This document shows, one piece after another, positions 36,082 to 44,252 of a stretch of 64,000 nucleotides of DNA. Origin of the DNA: Verrucomicrobiota bacterium (GTDB taxonomy: Bacteria; Verrucomicrobiota; Kiritimatiellia; UBA8416; JABMPJ01); NCBI GenBank assembly GCA_018648805.1, contig JABGQM010000006.1:83535-147534 (forward strand). The letters run 5' to 3'. The notes under the pieces are model-generated. The model worked only from the letters and a program-made list of their open reading frames with translations. It was not told the DNA's origin and did not search any database. Position 1 is the stretch's first letter. Each line of letters starts with the position of its first letter. A program made the position numbers and the translations under genes.

Positions 36082-36193
36082 TGACAACGTTAGATGGAAT
36101 TCTGTCTACAAGAAGGAGGTGCTGCCTATGAATAGCTGAAGTCCGACCAAGCCGGCCTGCTTGCGTGAATAGGCCGGTCCCCTAACGTTGTCA
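36082..36193. repeat. 112-bp element bounded by 12-bp perfect inverted repeats
   Basis: TGACAACGTTAG (36082-36093) and its exact inverse CTAACGTTGTCA (36182-36193) bracket a segment with a strong ribosome binding site (AAGGAGG, 36113), a three-codon frame (ATG AAT AGC TGA) and a hairpin CCGGCCT/AGGCCGG (36152-36177). It lies 35 bp upstream of the secreted protein gene at 36228. Confidence 0.7.
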
Positions 36194-36227
36194 ACAAGCG
36201 AACTAACACCAGCGACATGGAGAAACG

Positions 36228-37352
36228 ATGATGAAGAAGACCAACACGAACCACCGGACAATCGGCTGGGCCACCACGGCCATGGCTGCGGCCGCGGCAT
36301 CCACTGCCAACGCTGATTTCGTACAGATCAACCTGACCGGCAACCAGGTCACCGCCGGGGGCGGTGTCGGCGGGCTTTATGCGGACCTGGATGGGGATTT
36401 GACGGACGATGTCACGTTCACCGATTCGGTTGCCTGGTCGAACACGGTATCCGGGTCTTACCTGATGAACCGGGGCGCGGTCAGGATAGACGGCAACGCG
36501 TTGCTATTTATCGGTGGCTCCTGGGGCTACACGAGCTCCGGCTTCTCCAGCACGACACAGCAGGGCCCCGGAAACGTGCCCAAGGCGTTCTTCCCAATCT
36601 CGTTGACCGGGAAGCCTGGCAAAGACGCCTGGCTGGAAGTAGACGCCCGTGCGAATGGATGGGGGGCTGATGAGTTCACGGGCGACCCTAACGCCGGCGT
36701 CTACCTCACCCGCGTAGTCTATGACCATGACGGCTCTGAAACAGGCTCTCCCGACACCGGCACCACATATCCCACAACCGAGCCGCCCCCTCCGCCCGCG
36801 GCACCGACGGTTGACGGCGAGGACATCGCCAACATCGTCACCCACACCGGTCAAGAGAAGTTCTGGTCTGATGCCAACGGCAACATTGGGCAGTCGTTCA
36901 CAACGGGCGCCAATGGCGGCGCCCTGCGTGCCGTTTCGATGCCAAGTAACGACCCGGGCACCCCCACGCAGGCCAGGGTCTATTCGGTCCGGGTGGTTCA
37001 GATTGACGGAAGTGGAAACACGACAACTGTAGCCAAGGAAGATGGCCATGAGATAACCGCGGCCTATGTTGCAGGCGAATGGTTGACTTGGACGCTGAAC
37101 ACGCCCGTCAGCTTGAGCCCCAATACACTCTATGGAATTGACTTGGAGCACACAGGGGGAGGCGATTACAACAACGGCATTCCCTACCCGAGATATAGCG
37201 GGAACGAATACGCCGGCGGCAGCTTCTACCAGAGAGCCGATGGCGACCCCTCTACGGTCAGTTACAATACGGGCCGCGACTATATCTTCCACCTTGATAT
37301 AGACGGTGGCGGCACCTCGGCGACTCCCGGCACGCTGATCTACGGAAAATAG
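36228..37352 (+). CDS. Secreted protein of unknown function
   Basis: A 374-residue protein starting MMKKTNTNHRTIGWATTAMA, with a signal peptide ending near ASTANA-DF. A first region (about 30-180) is glycine-rich with DLDGDLTDDV, a calcium-binding-like pattern. A proline-rich linker (EPPPPPAAPT) follows. A second region (about 205-360) contains GQSFTTGANGGALRAVSMPS and looks like a jelly-roll surface domain. No catalytic motif is seen. A strong hairpin (37362-37396) follows the stop. Confidence 0.6.
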   Translation: MMKKTNTNHRTIGWATTAMAAAAASTANADFVQINLTGNQVTAGGGVGGLYADLDGDLTDDVTFTDSVAWSNTVSGSYLMNRGAVRIDGNALLFIGGSWGYTSSGFSSTTQQGPGNVPKAFFPISLTGKPGKDAWLEVDARANGWGADEFTGDPNAGVYLTRVVYDHDGSETGSPDTGTTYPTTEPPPPPAAPTVDGEDIANIVTHTGQEKFWSDANGNIGQSFTTGANGGALRAVSMPSNDPGTPTQARVYSVRVVQIDGSGNTTTVAKEDGHEITAAYVAGEWLTWTLNTPVSLSPNTLYGIDLEHTGGGDYNNGIPYPRYSGNEYAGGSFYQRADGDPSTVSYNTGRDYIFHLDIDGGGTSATPGTLIYGK

Positions 37353-37361
37353 AATTCAGGT

Positions 37362-37396
37362 GGGGCGTCCCGAGCGCAGCTGCGTCGGGACGCCCC
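37362..37396 (+). terminator. 12-bp stem hairpin downstream of the secreted protein gene
   Basis: GGGGCGTCCCGA pairs with TCGGGACGCCCC around an 11-nt loop, 10 bp after the stop codon. No T-run follows, so it may be a transcript-stabilising or bidirectional structure rather than a classical terminator. Confidence 0.5.
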
Positions 37397-37407
37397 GCGA
37401 ATACAAA

Positions 37408-37543
37408 CGTCAGTACTGTTTACACCCATCCCCTCAGCCAGGGCGGCGCGTCCAACAGCCACTACGAAGGCAGTTCACAGACCTACATGGATGTGGGCCT
37501 GGCCATGGGTGAAGCGCTGACAGCGTTGCTCAAGGGGGAGTAG
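37408..37543 (+). pseudogene. C-terminal remnant of a secreted hydrolase
   Basis: About 44 codons in one frame read VYTHPLSQGGASNSHYEGSS then QTYMDVGLAMGEALTALLKG and stop. It has protein-like composition but no start, and resembles the end of an SGNH-type or similar secreted enzyme. A complete SGNH gene follows 90 bp later. Confidence 0.4.
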
Positions 37544-37632
37544 TCGTTCCCCCTGTCCTTCACACCACCCGATCACTTCAAGCGGCACCGGGCTTCAGGC
37601 CGGGATGCCATGACCCACACTGAGAGGCCCTG

Positions 37633-38952
37633 ATGAATCGCTCACTCCACTCACCTGCCCGTACTGTCGCATCGCTTATCCTCATGACCCTGTTGGGGGG
37701 GATCATCCAGATGGCCCCGGCCGCCGGCGTCTCGCTCCCCATCGATGAGCCCGGCTTTGAAGCGGATGGCTCGTGGCGATTCGGTCAGTCGGGCGTCGGC
37801 GTGGATGGATTCTTCGGCAAGGCCCATAGGGATTACATTGATGCCGGCTTTGTTGACATTCTGCCCGATCGCGGCATGTTGTTTGCCTACAACAACGGTC
37901 CGCAGCATGATCTGTTTCAGGTTCTCACGGCCACGGTTGCCGCTAATACGACGTACACGCTCAGCATCATTGCCATCGACCCGACGTTCGCTGATCCTTT
38001 TCCGGGGGGCGAGCTGCGCCTGGGGTACCTTTCGGCGACGGCGACACCAACGTGTGATTACGGCCTGCACTTGATGACGCCGATATCGGTGAACGCACCT
38101 CTGCCGGAGAACGGCCCGGACGTCGACGACGGTTACGAGACCTGGGCCTATACGTTCGTCACCGGCCCTGCGCCGCACGGCCTCGGTCGTCCGCTACGTA
38201 TCGAGGTCCTCGGTGGTGGCGGCGTTCAATCGCTCTTCGACAATGTCCGCCTTGAGGCGCGTACCGCTACCCCCGCCGAGATCAATAGTGCGTCCCGCGC
38301 GGTGAGTGAGCCCCCCAAGCTTACACCGGTCGTGGTGATGTTTGGTGATTCCACAACCGATCGCGGCATGCCGAAATTCGTGGAGAAGCAGCTTGATGCA
38401 CTGATCACGTCTGACCTTCAGCGCCCCACCGTGATCAATGCAGGGAAGGGATTCGATAACGCGACCAGCGCTTTGAAGCGACTGCAAAAGGATGTGCTGG
38501 CTCACAAACCCGACATCGTCACCGTCTCGTTTGGTCTGAACGACACCGGTGGCCGCAAACCTGATCAGTTCAAGGAGAGTCTGCAGCAGATCATAAAGGT
38601 CCTGCAAGAAGCCGATATTGAAGTGGTCCTGATGACCAGTACGCCCTTCAACAACGACCAGCATGGCTGGGGCAAACAGTTTCAAGAGCTCGGTGGCCTC
38701 GATGAGTACATGGACCGCGAGTTCTGCGAGAGAATGCGCTCCCTCGCCGACGGCAAGGAGGTCCTGCTCTGTGACCTTCACGCGATCTTCACGAAAGCTT
38801 TCAAGCGTGATGCCGATCTGATAAACAAGGTCATTTCGGAGGACGGTGTGCATCTGACCGACGCGGGCTACATCCTGGCGGCCGAGCATATCGCCCCGGT
38901 TATTCACGCACTGCTCAGCGATCAAGCAACCGATTCAGCTGAGGAAAATTGA
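37633..38952 (+). CDS. Secreted SGNH/GDSL-family esterase with N-terminal binding domain
   Basis: A 439-residue protein with a signal peptide (residues 1-31). Residues about 35-210 look like a carbohydrate-binding jelly roll (WRFGQSGVGVDGFFGKAHRD; FDNVRLEA at the end). Residues about 232-430 are an SGNH hydrolase: catalytic serine in VVMFGDSTTD, glycine in INAGKGFDNATS, asparagine in FGLNDTGG, and Asp-His in EDGVHLTDAG. It probably removes acetyl groups from polysaccharides outside the cytoplasm. It is followed 42 bp later by the GNAT gene. Confidence 0.88.
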   Translation: MNRSLHSPARTVASLILMTLLGGIIQMAPAAGVSLPIDEPGFEADGSWRFGQSGVGVDGFFGKAHRDYIDAGFVDILPDRGMLFAYNNGPQHDLFQVLTATVAANTTYTLSIIAIDPTFADPFPGGELRLGYLSATATPTCDYGLHLMTPISVNAPLPENGPDVDDGYETWAYTFVTGPAPHGLGRPLRIEVLGGGGVQSLFDNVRLEARTATPAEINSASRAVSEPPKLTPVVVMFGDSTTDRGMPKFVEKQLDALITSDLQRPTVINAGKGFDNATSALKRLQKDVLAHKPDIVTVSFGLNDTGGRKPDQFKESLQQIIKVLQEADIEVVLMTSTPFNNDQHGWGKQFQELGGLDEYMDREFCERMRSLADGKEVLLCDLHAIFTKAFKRDADLINKVISEDGVHLTDAGYILAAEHIAPVIHALLSDQATDSAEEN

Positions 38953-38993
38953 TAAGCCCGGCGGTCGTGCCCGCACGAAACGAAAACACGCCC

Positions 38994-39485
38994 ATGAATG
39001 AAGTAACCACCTACTATTTGGAAATGACGTCGCGTGCGGCGTTAAGGAGCAAGTCTGAGTCGCGTGGATTGAAGATACGCGAATGCATCATCAAGCAATA
39101 CCCGCTTAACAGGTTTCTGTATCAATTCATCGGTGCGCCGTGGAAATGGACCGACCGTCTGGTCTGGACTGATCAGCAGTGGGAAGGCTATGCCGAGAAC
39201 GAGAATCTCAGAACCTGGGTGGCCTATCTGGGTGGCACACCAGCCGGGTACTATGAACTGCAGAAGCAGGAAGATGGCAATGTCGAGGTGGTGCTGTTTG
39301 GCCTGGCTTCACGCTTTTTCGGAATGGGTTTGGGCGGCTATTTTCTGTCGCAGGCGCTTGAATCGGCGTGGTCCTGGGAAGGAACAAAGCGAGTCTGGCT
39401 TCATACCTGCACATACGACCACGCGCACGCACTCCAGAATTACACGGCGCGGGGCATGACGCTTTATCACGAGGATGCCCACTAG
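38994..39485 (+). CDS. GNAT-family N-acetyltransferase
   Basis: A 163-residue protein from ATG 38994. The acetyl-CoA-binding region is FFGMGLGGYFLSQALESAW, preceded by the strand AYLGGTPAGYYELQKQ. A typical C-terminal segment, YTARGMTLYHED, completes the fold. The acceptor is unknown. It is likely cotranscribed with the esterase upstream. Confidence 0.85.
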   Translation: MNEVTTYYLEMTSRAALRSKSESRGLKIRECIIKQYPLNRFLYQFIGAPWKWTDRLVWTDQQWEGYAENENLRTWVAYLGGTPAGYYELQKQEDGNVEVVLFGLASRFFGMGLGGYFLSQALESAWSWEGTKRVWLHTCTYDHAHALQNYTARGMTLYHEDAH

Positions 39486-39539
39486 CACACCGACGGTGTC
39501 GCCCTATGCTCCCGCACATAACGACTGAAGGGGTGTCGC

Positions 39540-40685
39540 TTACCCTCGGTCCGGCGTCGGCAACCACCCGGTGAGGATGGCGAGCTGACGGCAGTAGTCG
39601 AGAAAGTTGCTCCATGAGACATCGGCGGGGATGCCGTGATCGCAGCTGGGGATGAAGCCGCCGTCGCGGATAACGGGGGCGATGCGCTCGAACTCACGGC
39701 GCAGTGTCTCGCCGCCCTTGGCCATGCAGCGTTTGTCCACACCGCCGCGAAAGGCGATCTGCTTGCCGAATTGCCGGCGGAACTCAACGATGTCGCAGTG
39801 TGCGGCGACCTCGATGGGGTCGCAGACATTGACGCCGGACTCGATCCAGAGTGGAATCAACTCACCGATATAACCATCACTGTCGATGTCGACCAGTGGG
39901 CAGCCGGTTTCCTTCACCTTGCGGGTCCAGAGCTTCCAGCTTGGCATGCAGAACTCGCGGGCCATATCCATGGAGATCATGCTCTTGGCCTTGTAGGCCA
40001 TGTCTTCGGAGATGAAGAAGGAATCGGGCACACAATGCGGCAGAATGCGATCGAGCATGCGGGAGACGAAGTGCATCCAGAAATCGGCCATCTCGGCGAC
40101 GAACTCGGGGTCATCGATCATCAGCATGCAGAGTCCCTCGAACCCGCACCACTCGCGCAGTTGCCAGAAGGGACCCGATACCCCGATCGTCAACGGCCAG
40201 TCACGGTCGGCTGCCTGCGCGCACCGTTCCACGAAGTCCTCGGGAAAGCGGCCGGGCGCGTCAATGTCATAGCGTGCCTTCATGGCGTCCCAGTCGTCGC
40301 GGCTCTCAACCGGACACTTGATCCAGCGGCGCGTGACGAAGTCGTTGGCGTTGCGCAGGTATGAGACATCGTAGTCATCCGAGATCTCGCACACGTTGCC
40401 CTTCCAGTCCTGGACCACGTAGTGGCCGTCCCGGTGCTCAAGCACCTTCTCTTCAAAGCGGGGGAGCAGCCGGAAGTCGGCGCCGAGGTCGACCCAGGGC
40501 TTTTGCGGCTTGTCGGCCTCAATGCCAAGCACTTCCATGGCAAACTCGATCGGGTGGCGATCCTCGGGCAGCCCCTCGGCATGCCAGCGCTTACGGGTCG
40601 ATTCGCGGCCGTGCCCCGGATCGAAGGGGATGCGGTCGGGTGTGCCGAAGGTGAGGGTTTCGATTGTGCGTTCGCGTGGGGTCAT
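39540..40685 (-). CDS. Uroporphyrinogen decarboxylase-like methyltransferase family protein
   Basis: A 381-residue TIM-barrel protein of the URO-D superfamily. It starts with MTPRERTIETLTFGTPDRIP, and contains DSDGYIGELIPLWIESGVNV and FIPSCDHGIPADVSWSNFLD near the C-terminus. These PVC-type paralogs are not expected to act in haem synthesis; related proteins bind corrinoids or transfer methyl groups. It is convergent with the GNAT gene. Confidence 0.85.
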   Translation of the reverse strand: MTPRERTIETLTFGTPDRIPFDPGHGRESTRKRWHAEGLPEDRHPIEFAMEVLGIEADKPQKPWVDLGADFRLLPRFEEKVLEHRDGHYVVQDWKGNVCEISDDYDVSYLRNANDFVTRRWIKCPVESRDDWDAMKARYDIDAPGRFPEDFVERCAQAADRDWPLTIGVSGPFWQLREWCGFEGLCMLMIDDPEFVAEMADFWMHFVSRMLDRILPHCVPDSFFISEDMAYKAKSMISMDMAREFCMPSWKLWTRKVKETGCPLVDIDSDGYIGELIPLWIESGVNVCDPIEVAAHCDIVEFRRQFGKQIAFRGGVDKRCMAKGGETLRREFERIAPVIRDGGFIPSCDHGIPADVSWSNFLDYCRQLAILTGWLPTPDRG

Positions 40686-40849
40686 GATTTCAGGGCTCCT
40701 CGTGTATAGATGTCAGGCATCATAGCTGAGTGTGGGCATGCTTATCAGCCCCTAAATAAAGAATGTTCATAGAGGGTGGGGAGGTTGGCGGTGTATCCCA
40801 GGTGAAAATCTGAAGAGAACGCGTAGGTCCGCAAAGTAGAAGCTTTGCT

Positions 40850-40912
40850 TCACTCACAAAGCAGGCGACACGGCTGAGTCAACAGCGTACAATGTCAGCC
40901 TTTTGTGAGTGA
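40850..40912. promoter_or_regulatory. Inverted repeat ahead of the MATE gene
   Basis: TCACTCACAAA (40850-40860) and TTTGTGAGTGA (40902-40912) are perfect 11-bp inverted arms, ending 9 bp before the MATE start codon. The right arm overlaps the likely ribosome binding region, so folding of the mRNA leader or repressor binding could control translation or transcription. Confidence 0.5.
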
Positions 40913-40921
40913 GAGCTGAAG

Positions 40922-42364
40922 ATGTCCGAGCCAACCCAACCTCCCGTTGTATCCCGTGACGGCGGCATTGCCGCCGTGCTGCGCGTGGCGTTTCCATTGA
41001 TCATGGCCTCGTCCGGACATGCGTTCCGTCTCTTTGCTGACCGGGTTATGCTATCCGCCTACTCACGGGAGGCTATTTCAGCGTCCATGCCGGCCGGGCT
41101 GCTCTGTTTTGCCGCGATGGCTTTCTTTATCGGCACCGCCGGCTACGTGAATACCTTTGTGGCCCAGTACACGGGCGCAGGACGCGACGACCGGGTAGGC
41201 ATCGCCATCTGGCAGGGCCTCTACCTGTCGCTCATTGGCGGGCTGATCGTTGCGGGTATCGGCGAGTTTGCCGAAACGCTGTTCGACTGGGTGGGACACG
41301 CCCCGGAGATACGCAGCGAGCAGGTCGTATACTTCCAGGTACTGAGTCGTTTTGGTTTTGCCGGCATCGCCCTCTCCGCAGTGAACGCGTTCTGGAGTGG
41401 ACGAGGCCGAACGCGCACGGTCATGGTCGTCGAGCTCTTCTGCGCCGCTCTGAACATCGGGCTCAACTATCTGCTCATCTTTGGGAACCTCGGGCTGCCC
41501 CGGTTGGGCATTCTGGGAGCGGGTCTGGCCACGGGTCTGAGTAATGTCGCAGGGCTGGTCCTGGCGCTCAGCCTCCTCTTTTCACGCAGAAACCGAACCG
41601 TCTTCGGCACCTTCCCTCGCCGCACGCTGGACCTGCCCCTCTTGGGACGCATACTGCGCTTCGGCCTTCCGAATGGTCTGCAGTTCACGCTCGATATCGT
41701 GGCCTTTAACGTCTTCATTGTCTGGATGGGCCGCGCCGGCCCGGTGGTGCTGGAGGCCGTGAACATTGCCTTTGGTCTGGAGGTGATGGCCTTTCTGCCG
41801 ATCATCGGGCTGGGCATGGCGGTCTCGGTGTTTGTTGGCCAGGGCGTGGGAGCAAAGGATATCACCTTCGCCCGGCACTCCGTCCACAGCGCGCTGCTGG
41901 TGGCGACCGTCTACAACATCGCCATTGCGGCAGTGTTTGTGCTTATGCCGGGACCCATTCTGGAGCTGTTCGCCAGGCCAAACGACGCCGCACAAGTGGA
42001 ATCCCTGCAGATGGCCGTGCGCTGTCTGCGCTACATCTCCATCTACCTGTTGTTCGACGCCCTCTACATCATCTACAGTCACGCGATCAAGGGCGCCGGG
42101 GACACACGTTTTGCCATGATCGCCGGGCTAACTCTCTCCTGGGGAACACTGGTGCTGCCCTGCTACATCGCCATGCGTCTCTCCATGTCGATCTGGACGA
42201 TGTGGTGGATCCTGGTGGTGCATGTAGGCCTGGCCGGCATCGTTTTCTGGCTACGCTACCGGGGCAACAAATGGCAGACCATGAGCGTTATCGAGGAGTC
42301 TCCTGCGGAGCAAGCACGGGCGACCGGGAGCGAAGTGGACATTCAGGTCGAGCGAGGGATCTGA
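40922..42364 (+). CDS. MATE-family multidrug/organic cation exporter
   Basis: A 480-residue inner-membrane protein with about twelve membrane helices in two halves. MatE-type features include VAFPLIMASSGHAFRLFADR at the start, VNAFWSGRGRTRTVMVVEL near 155 and the second-half segment GLGMAVSVFVGQGVGAKD. It exports drugs or metabolites using Na+ or H+ gradients. The C-terminal tail is hydrophilic. Confidence 0.92.
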   Translation: MSEPTQPPVVSRDGGIAAVLRVAFPLIMASSGHAFRLFADRVMLSAYSREAISASMPAGLLCFAAMAFFIGTAGYVNTFVAQYTGAGRDDRVGIAIWQGLYLSLIGGLIVAGIGEFAETLFDWVGHAPEIRSEQVVYFQVLSRFGFAGIALSAVNAFWSGRGRTRTVMVVELFCAALNIGLNYLLIFGNLGLPRLGILGAGLATGLSNVAGLVLALSLLFSRRNRTVFGTFPRRTLDLPLLGRILRFGLPNGLQFTLDIVAFNVFIVWMGRAGPVVLEAVNIAFGLEVMAFLPIIGLGMAVSVFVGQGVGAKDITFARHSVHSALLVATVYNIAIAAVFVLMPGPILELFARPNDAAQVESLQMAVRCLRYISIYLLFDALYIIYSHAIKGAGDTRFAMIAGLTLSWGTLVLPCYIAMRLSMSIWTMWWILVVHVGLAGIVFWLRYRGNKWQTMSVIEESPAEQARATGSEVDIQVERGI

Positions 42365-43241
42365 GTCTGATATCTGCACCCACGGTGCAGAGGGGAGAGA
42401 AATAGATGCGGAAGGCCGTGAAGTAGAGCCTCGAGGTCCGACTCGAACTCGGTACGCATGCTGAGTTCATGTGATGTTTCGCGTAGAGTCCTTTGTCGCG
42501 AACAGTATTCAAGCGATCAAAGTCAAACGTGTTCAGCAGAATGCCTTCTTGATCATCAAGCTCCTTCAGGATGGTCCCGTCACAGTCGAATGCCATGCTG
42601 TGGCCGTTCTGCCGTGGGGCAGCATGGTTGACCATGAAGATGTAGACCTCGTTTTCGAACGCTCGGGTACGCAGAAGGCAGCGGTGGATGTCGTCCGTCG
42701 GACAACCGCATGACAAGGGATTGAAGATTACATCGGCTCCCTTCAGCATGAGTATTCGAGCGCTTTCAGGGACCTCTCGGTCATAGCAGATCATGATTCC
42801 ACCGCAGAAAGAGCCGGTGGTTGTCTCAAAGTTCCACACGGGGAAATCTGAACCGTTCCGCCACCCGCCAGGCGTTTCATGCTTGTTGATGTGCACCTTT
42901 CGCATAACGCCAACTAAGCTGCCCGTACGGCCAATAACGGCGATGGAGTTGTATATCTCGCCCTTTCGGGATTCAGAAAGGCCGAACAGGATGTACAGAT
43001 CGAGTTCCCGCGCCAGATCTCCTAAGACGCGCGTGGTTGGACCTGGAATTGGCTCCGCCATGGTCCGTTCGGCATCGCCGCCCACGAAACCCGTCAGAAC
43101 GACCTCCGGGCTCAAGACGACCTGCGCGCCGAGCCCGGCGGCCGCTCGTATCAACCCTACGGCTGTGTCCAGATTGCGTTGCTTCTGTTGCTGCATGCCC
43201 GCAAACTGAATACCTGCGACAACGACTTTCCCGGTTCCCAT
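42343..43241 (-). CDS. Carbon-nitrogen hydrolase (nitrilase superfamily)
   Basis: An amidase-type enzyme with the catalytic triad in place: Glu in VVLSPEVVLTGF, Lys in GVMRKVHINKHETPGG, and Cys in GGIMICYDREVPESARIL. Family homology runs to LYAKHH (near 42470). After that the open frame continues to 42288, overlapping the convergent MATE gene, and is low-complexity. A 1-base shift at about 42470 would instead give HELSMRTEFESDLEALLHGL and a stop at 42343, which looks more protein-like. It lies 73 bp after the NIF3 gene, probably one operon. Confidence 0.82.
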
Positions 43242-43314
43242 CAGTTACCTTTCCTCAGCAGAATGTCTGCAGTCAGCCGCGAGTTTACGAGTCGGCTGTA
43301 CGGCTTCGTTGGCC

Positions 43315-44064
43315 TCATTCCGTTAAGACGGTGTAGGCGCAAGACTGTGGAATATGAAACACCTCGAGTTCGGGGAATATACGGCCAATGTATTGCGCCA
43401 GATTCGCAACACCCCATTCTTCGGATACACCGTGGTTAACGAAGATCGTCGGGAAGTCCAATTCACAAGCGTGGACCCCGCTGCGCACGTGCAGATAGTA
43501 GTCATCGGTCATGATGCCTGCGTCCGCGCCAAGCTCGATCATTCTGAACGGATCGATTGTCACACCGGTTCCAGAGGCAACTCTACTTACCTGTTTGTCA
43601 CTGTTCCCGGAAATCATAACGCCATTCTGCCGCAGCGGCCGAATCTTTCGGAGGATATGACGTGCGAGATCACGGATCCTCATCGGCTCTATCTCTGTTA
43701 CATACAGTGGGTATTCATCGACAATGATTTTGCCGTTCATCTCCAGTCCCGCATGCCAGCTGTCACGAATGCCTTCATCAGGGAAGCGGTCCCAAACATC
43801 GTGGCACCGGTAGACAACCAGACCCGCGTCTTCGAGCCAATCGAATTTCGACTCCTCCGAAGGAAGCGCAAAGCTGACCTCCGGTTCCGGTGACCCGTTG
43901 ATAGCCCTGACACAGATCGATTCGTGGGACACAAATAGATCTGCACCCCTAGAAACCGACTCACGCAGGGCTTCCCAGCTTGCTTTCCACGCAACGGCCA
44001 CGGTCCGAACCGTCTTCGACGGATCTCCCGCTTTAAAGGTGTCCGTGGTATTCTCCCAGTCCAC
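43315..44064 (-). CDS. NIF3-like dinuclear metal centre protein
   Basis: A 249-residue protein of the DUF34/NIF3 family. Recognisable are VRTVAVAWKASWEALRESVS, RGADLFVSHESI and the C-terminal DDYYLHVRSGVHACELDFPT then VNHGVSEEWGVANLA. These carry His/Asp metal ligands, and the family is thought to be a metal-dependent hydrolase or metal chaperone. It precedes a nitrilase-type gene on the same strand. Confidence 0.8.
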   Translation of the reverse strand: MDWENTTDTFKAGDPSKTVRTVAVAWKASWEALRESVSRGADLFVSHESICVRAINGSPEPEVSFALPSEESKFDWLEDAGLVVYRCHDVWDRFPDEGIRDSWHAGLEMNGKIIVDEYPLYVTEIEPMRIRDLARHILRKIRPLRQNGVMISGNSDKQVSRVASGTGVTIDPFRMIELGADAGIMTDDYYLHVRSGVHACELDFPTIFVNHGVSEEWGVANLAQYIGRIFPELEVFHIPQSCAYTVLTE

Positions 44065-44252
44065 CCACGTGCCCCCCCCTGCCGGCAGCGTCTTGTCAGT
44101 GAGATGAGGGGACTCTCGGGGTACCAGCCTACGCTCCGAGCAAGCAGATTCAGGGAAGGCCAGCTTTACAATCTCACGCGAGCGCTATAGTGTTCTACGT
44201 ATGAGATCAGTCTAAACCCGTCTGTCCGCCTGCTACTGAAAAGGAATCCGGG

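Noticed and set aside
36082..36193. Integron attC site, because GTTAGAT follows AAC and CTAAC lies downstream
   Set aside because: The core sites are in the wrong order for a single attC, the partner RYYYAAC/GTTRRRY boxes are missing, and no integrase or cassette array is present.
38194..38925. 243-codon minus-strand frame opposite the SGNH esterase
   Set aside because: The plus strand has the intact catalytic blocks and a signal peptide; the antisense frame has no family signature.
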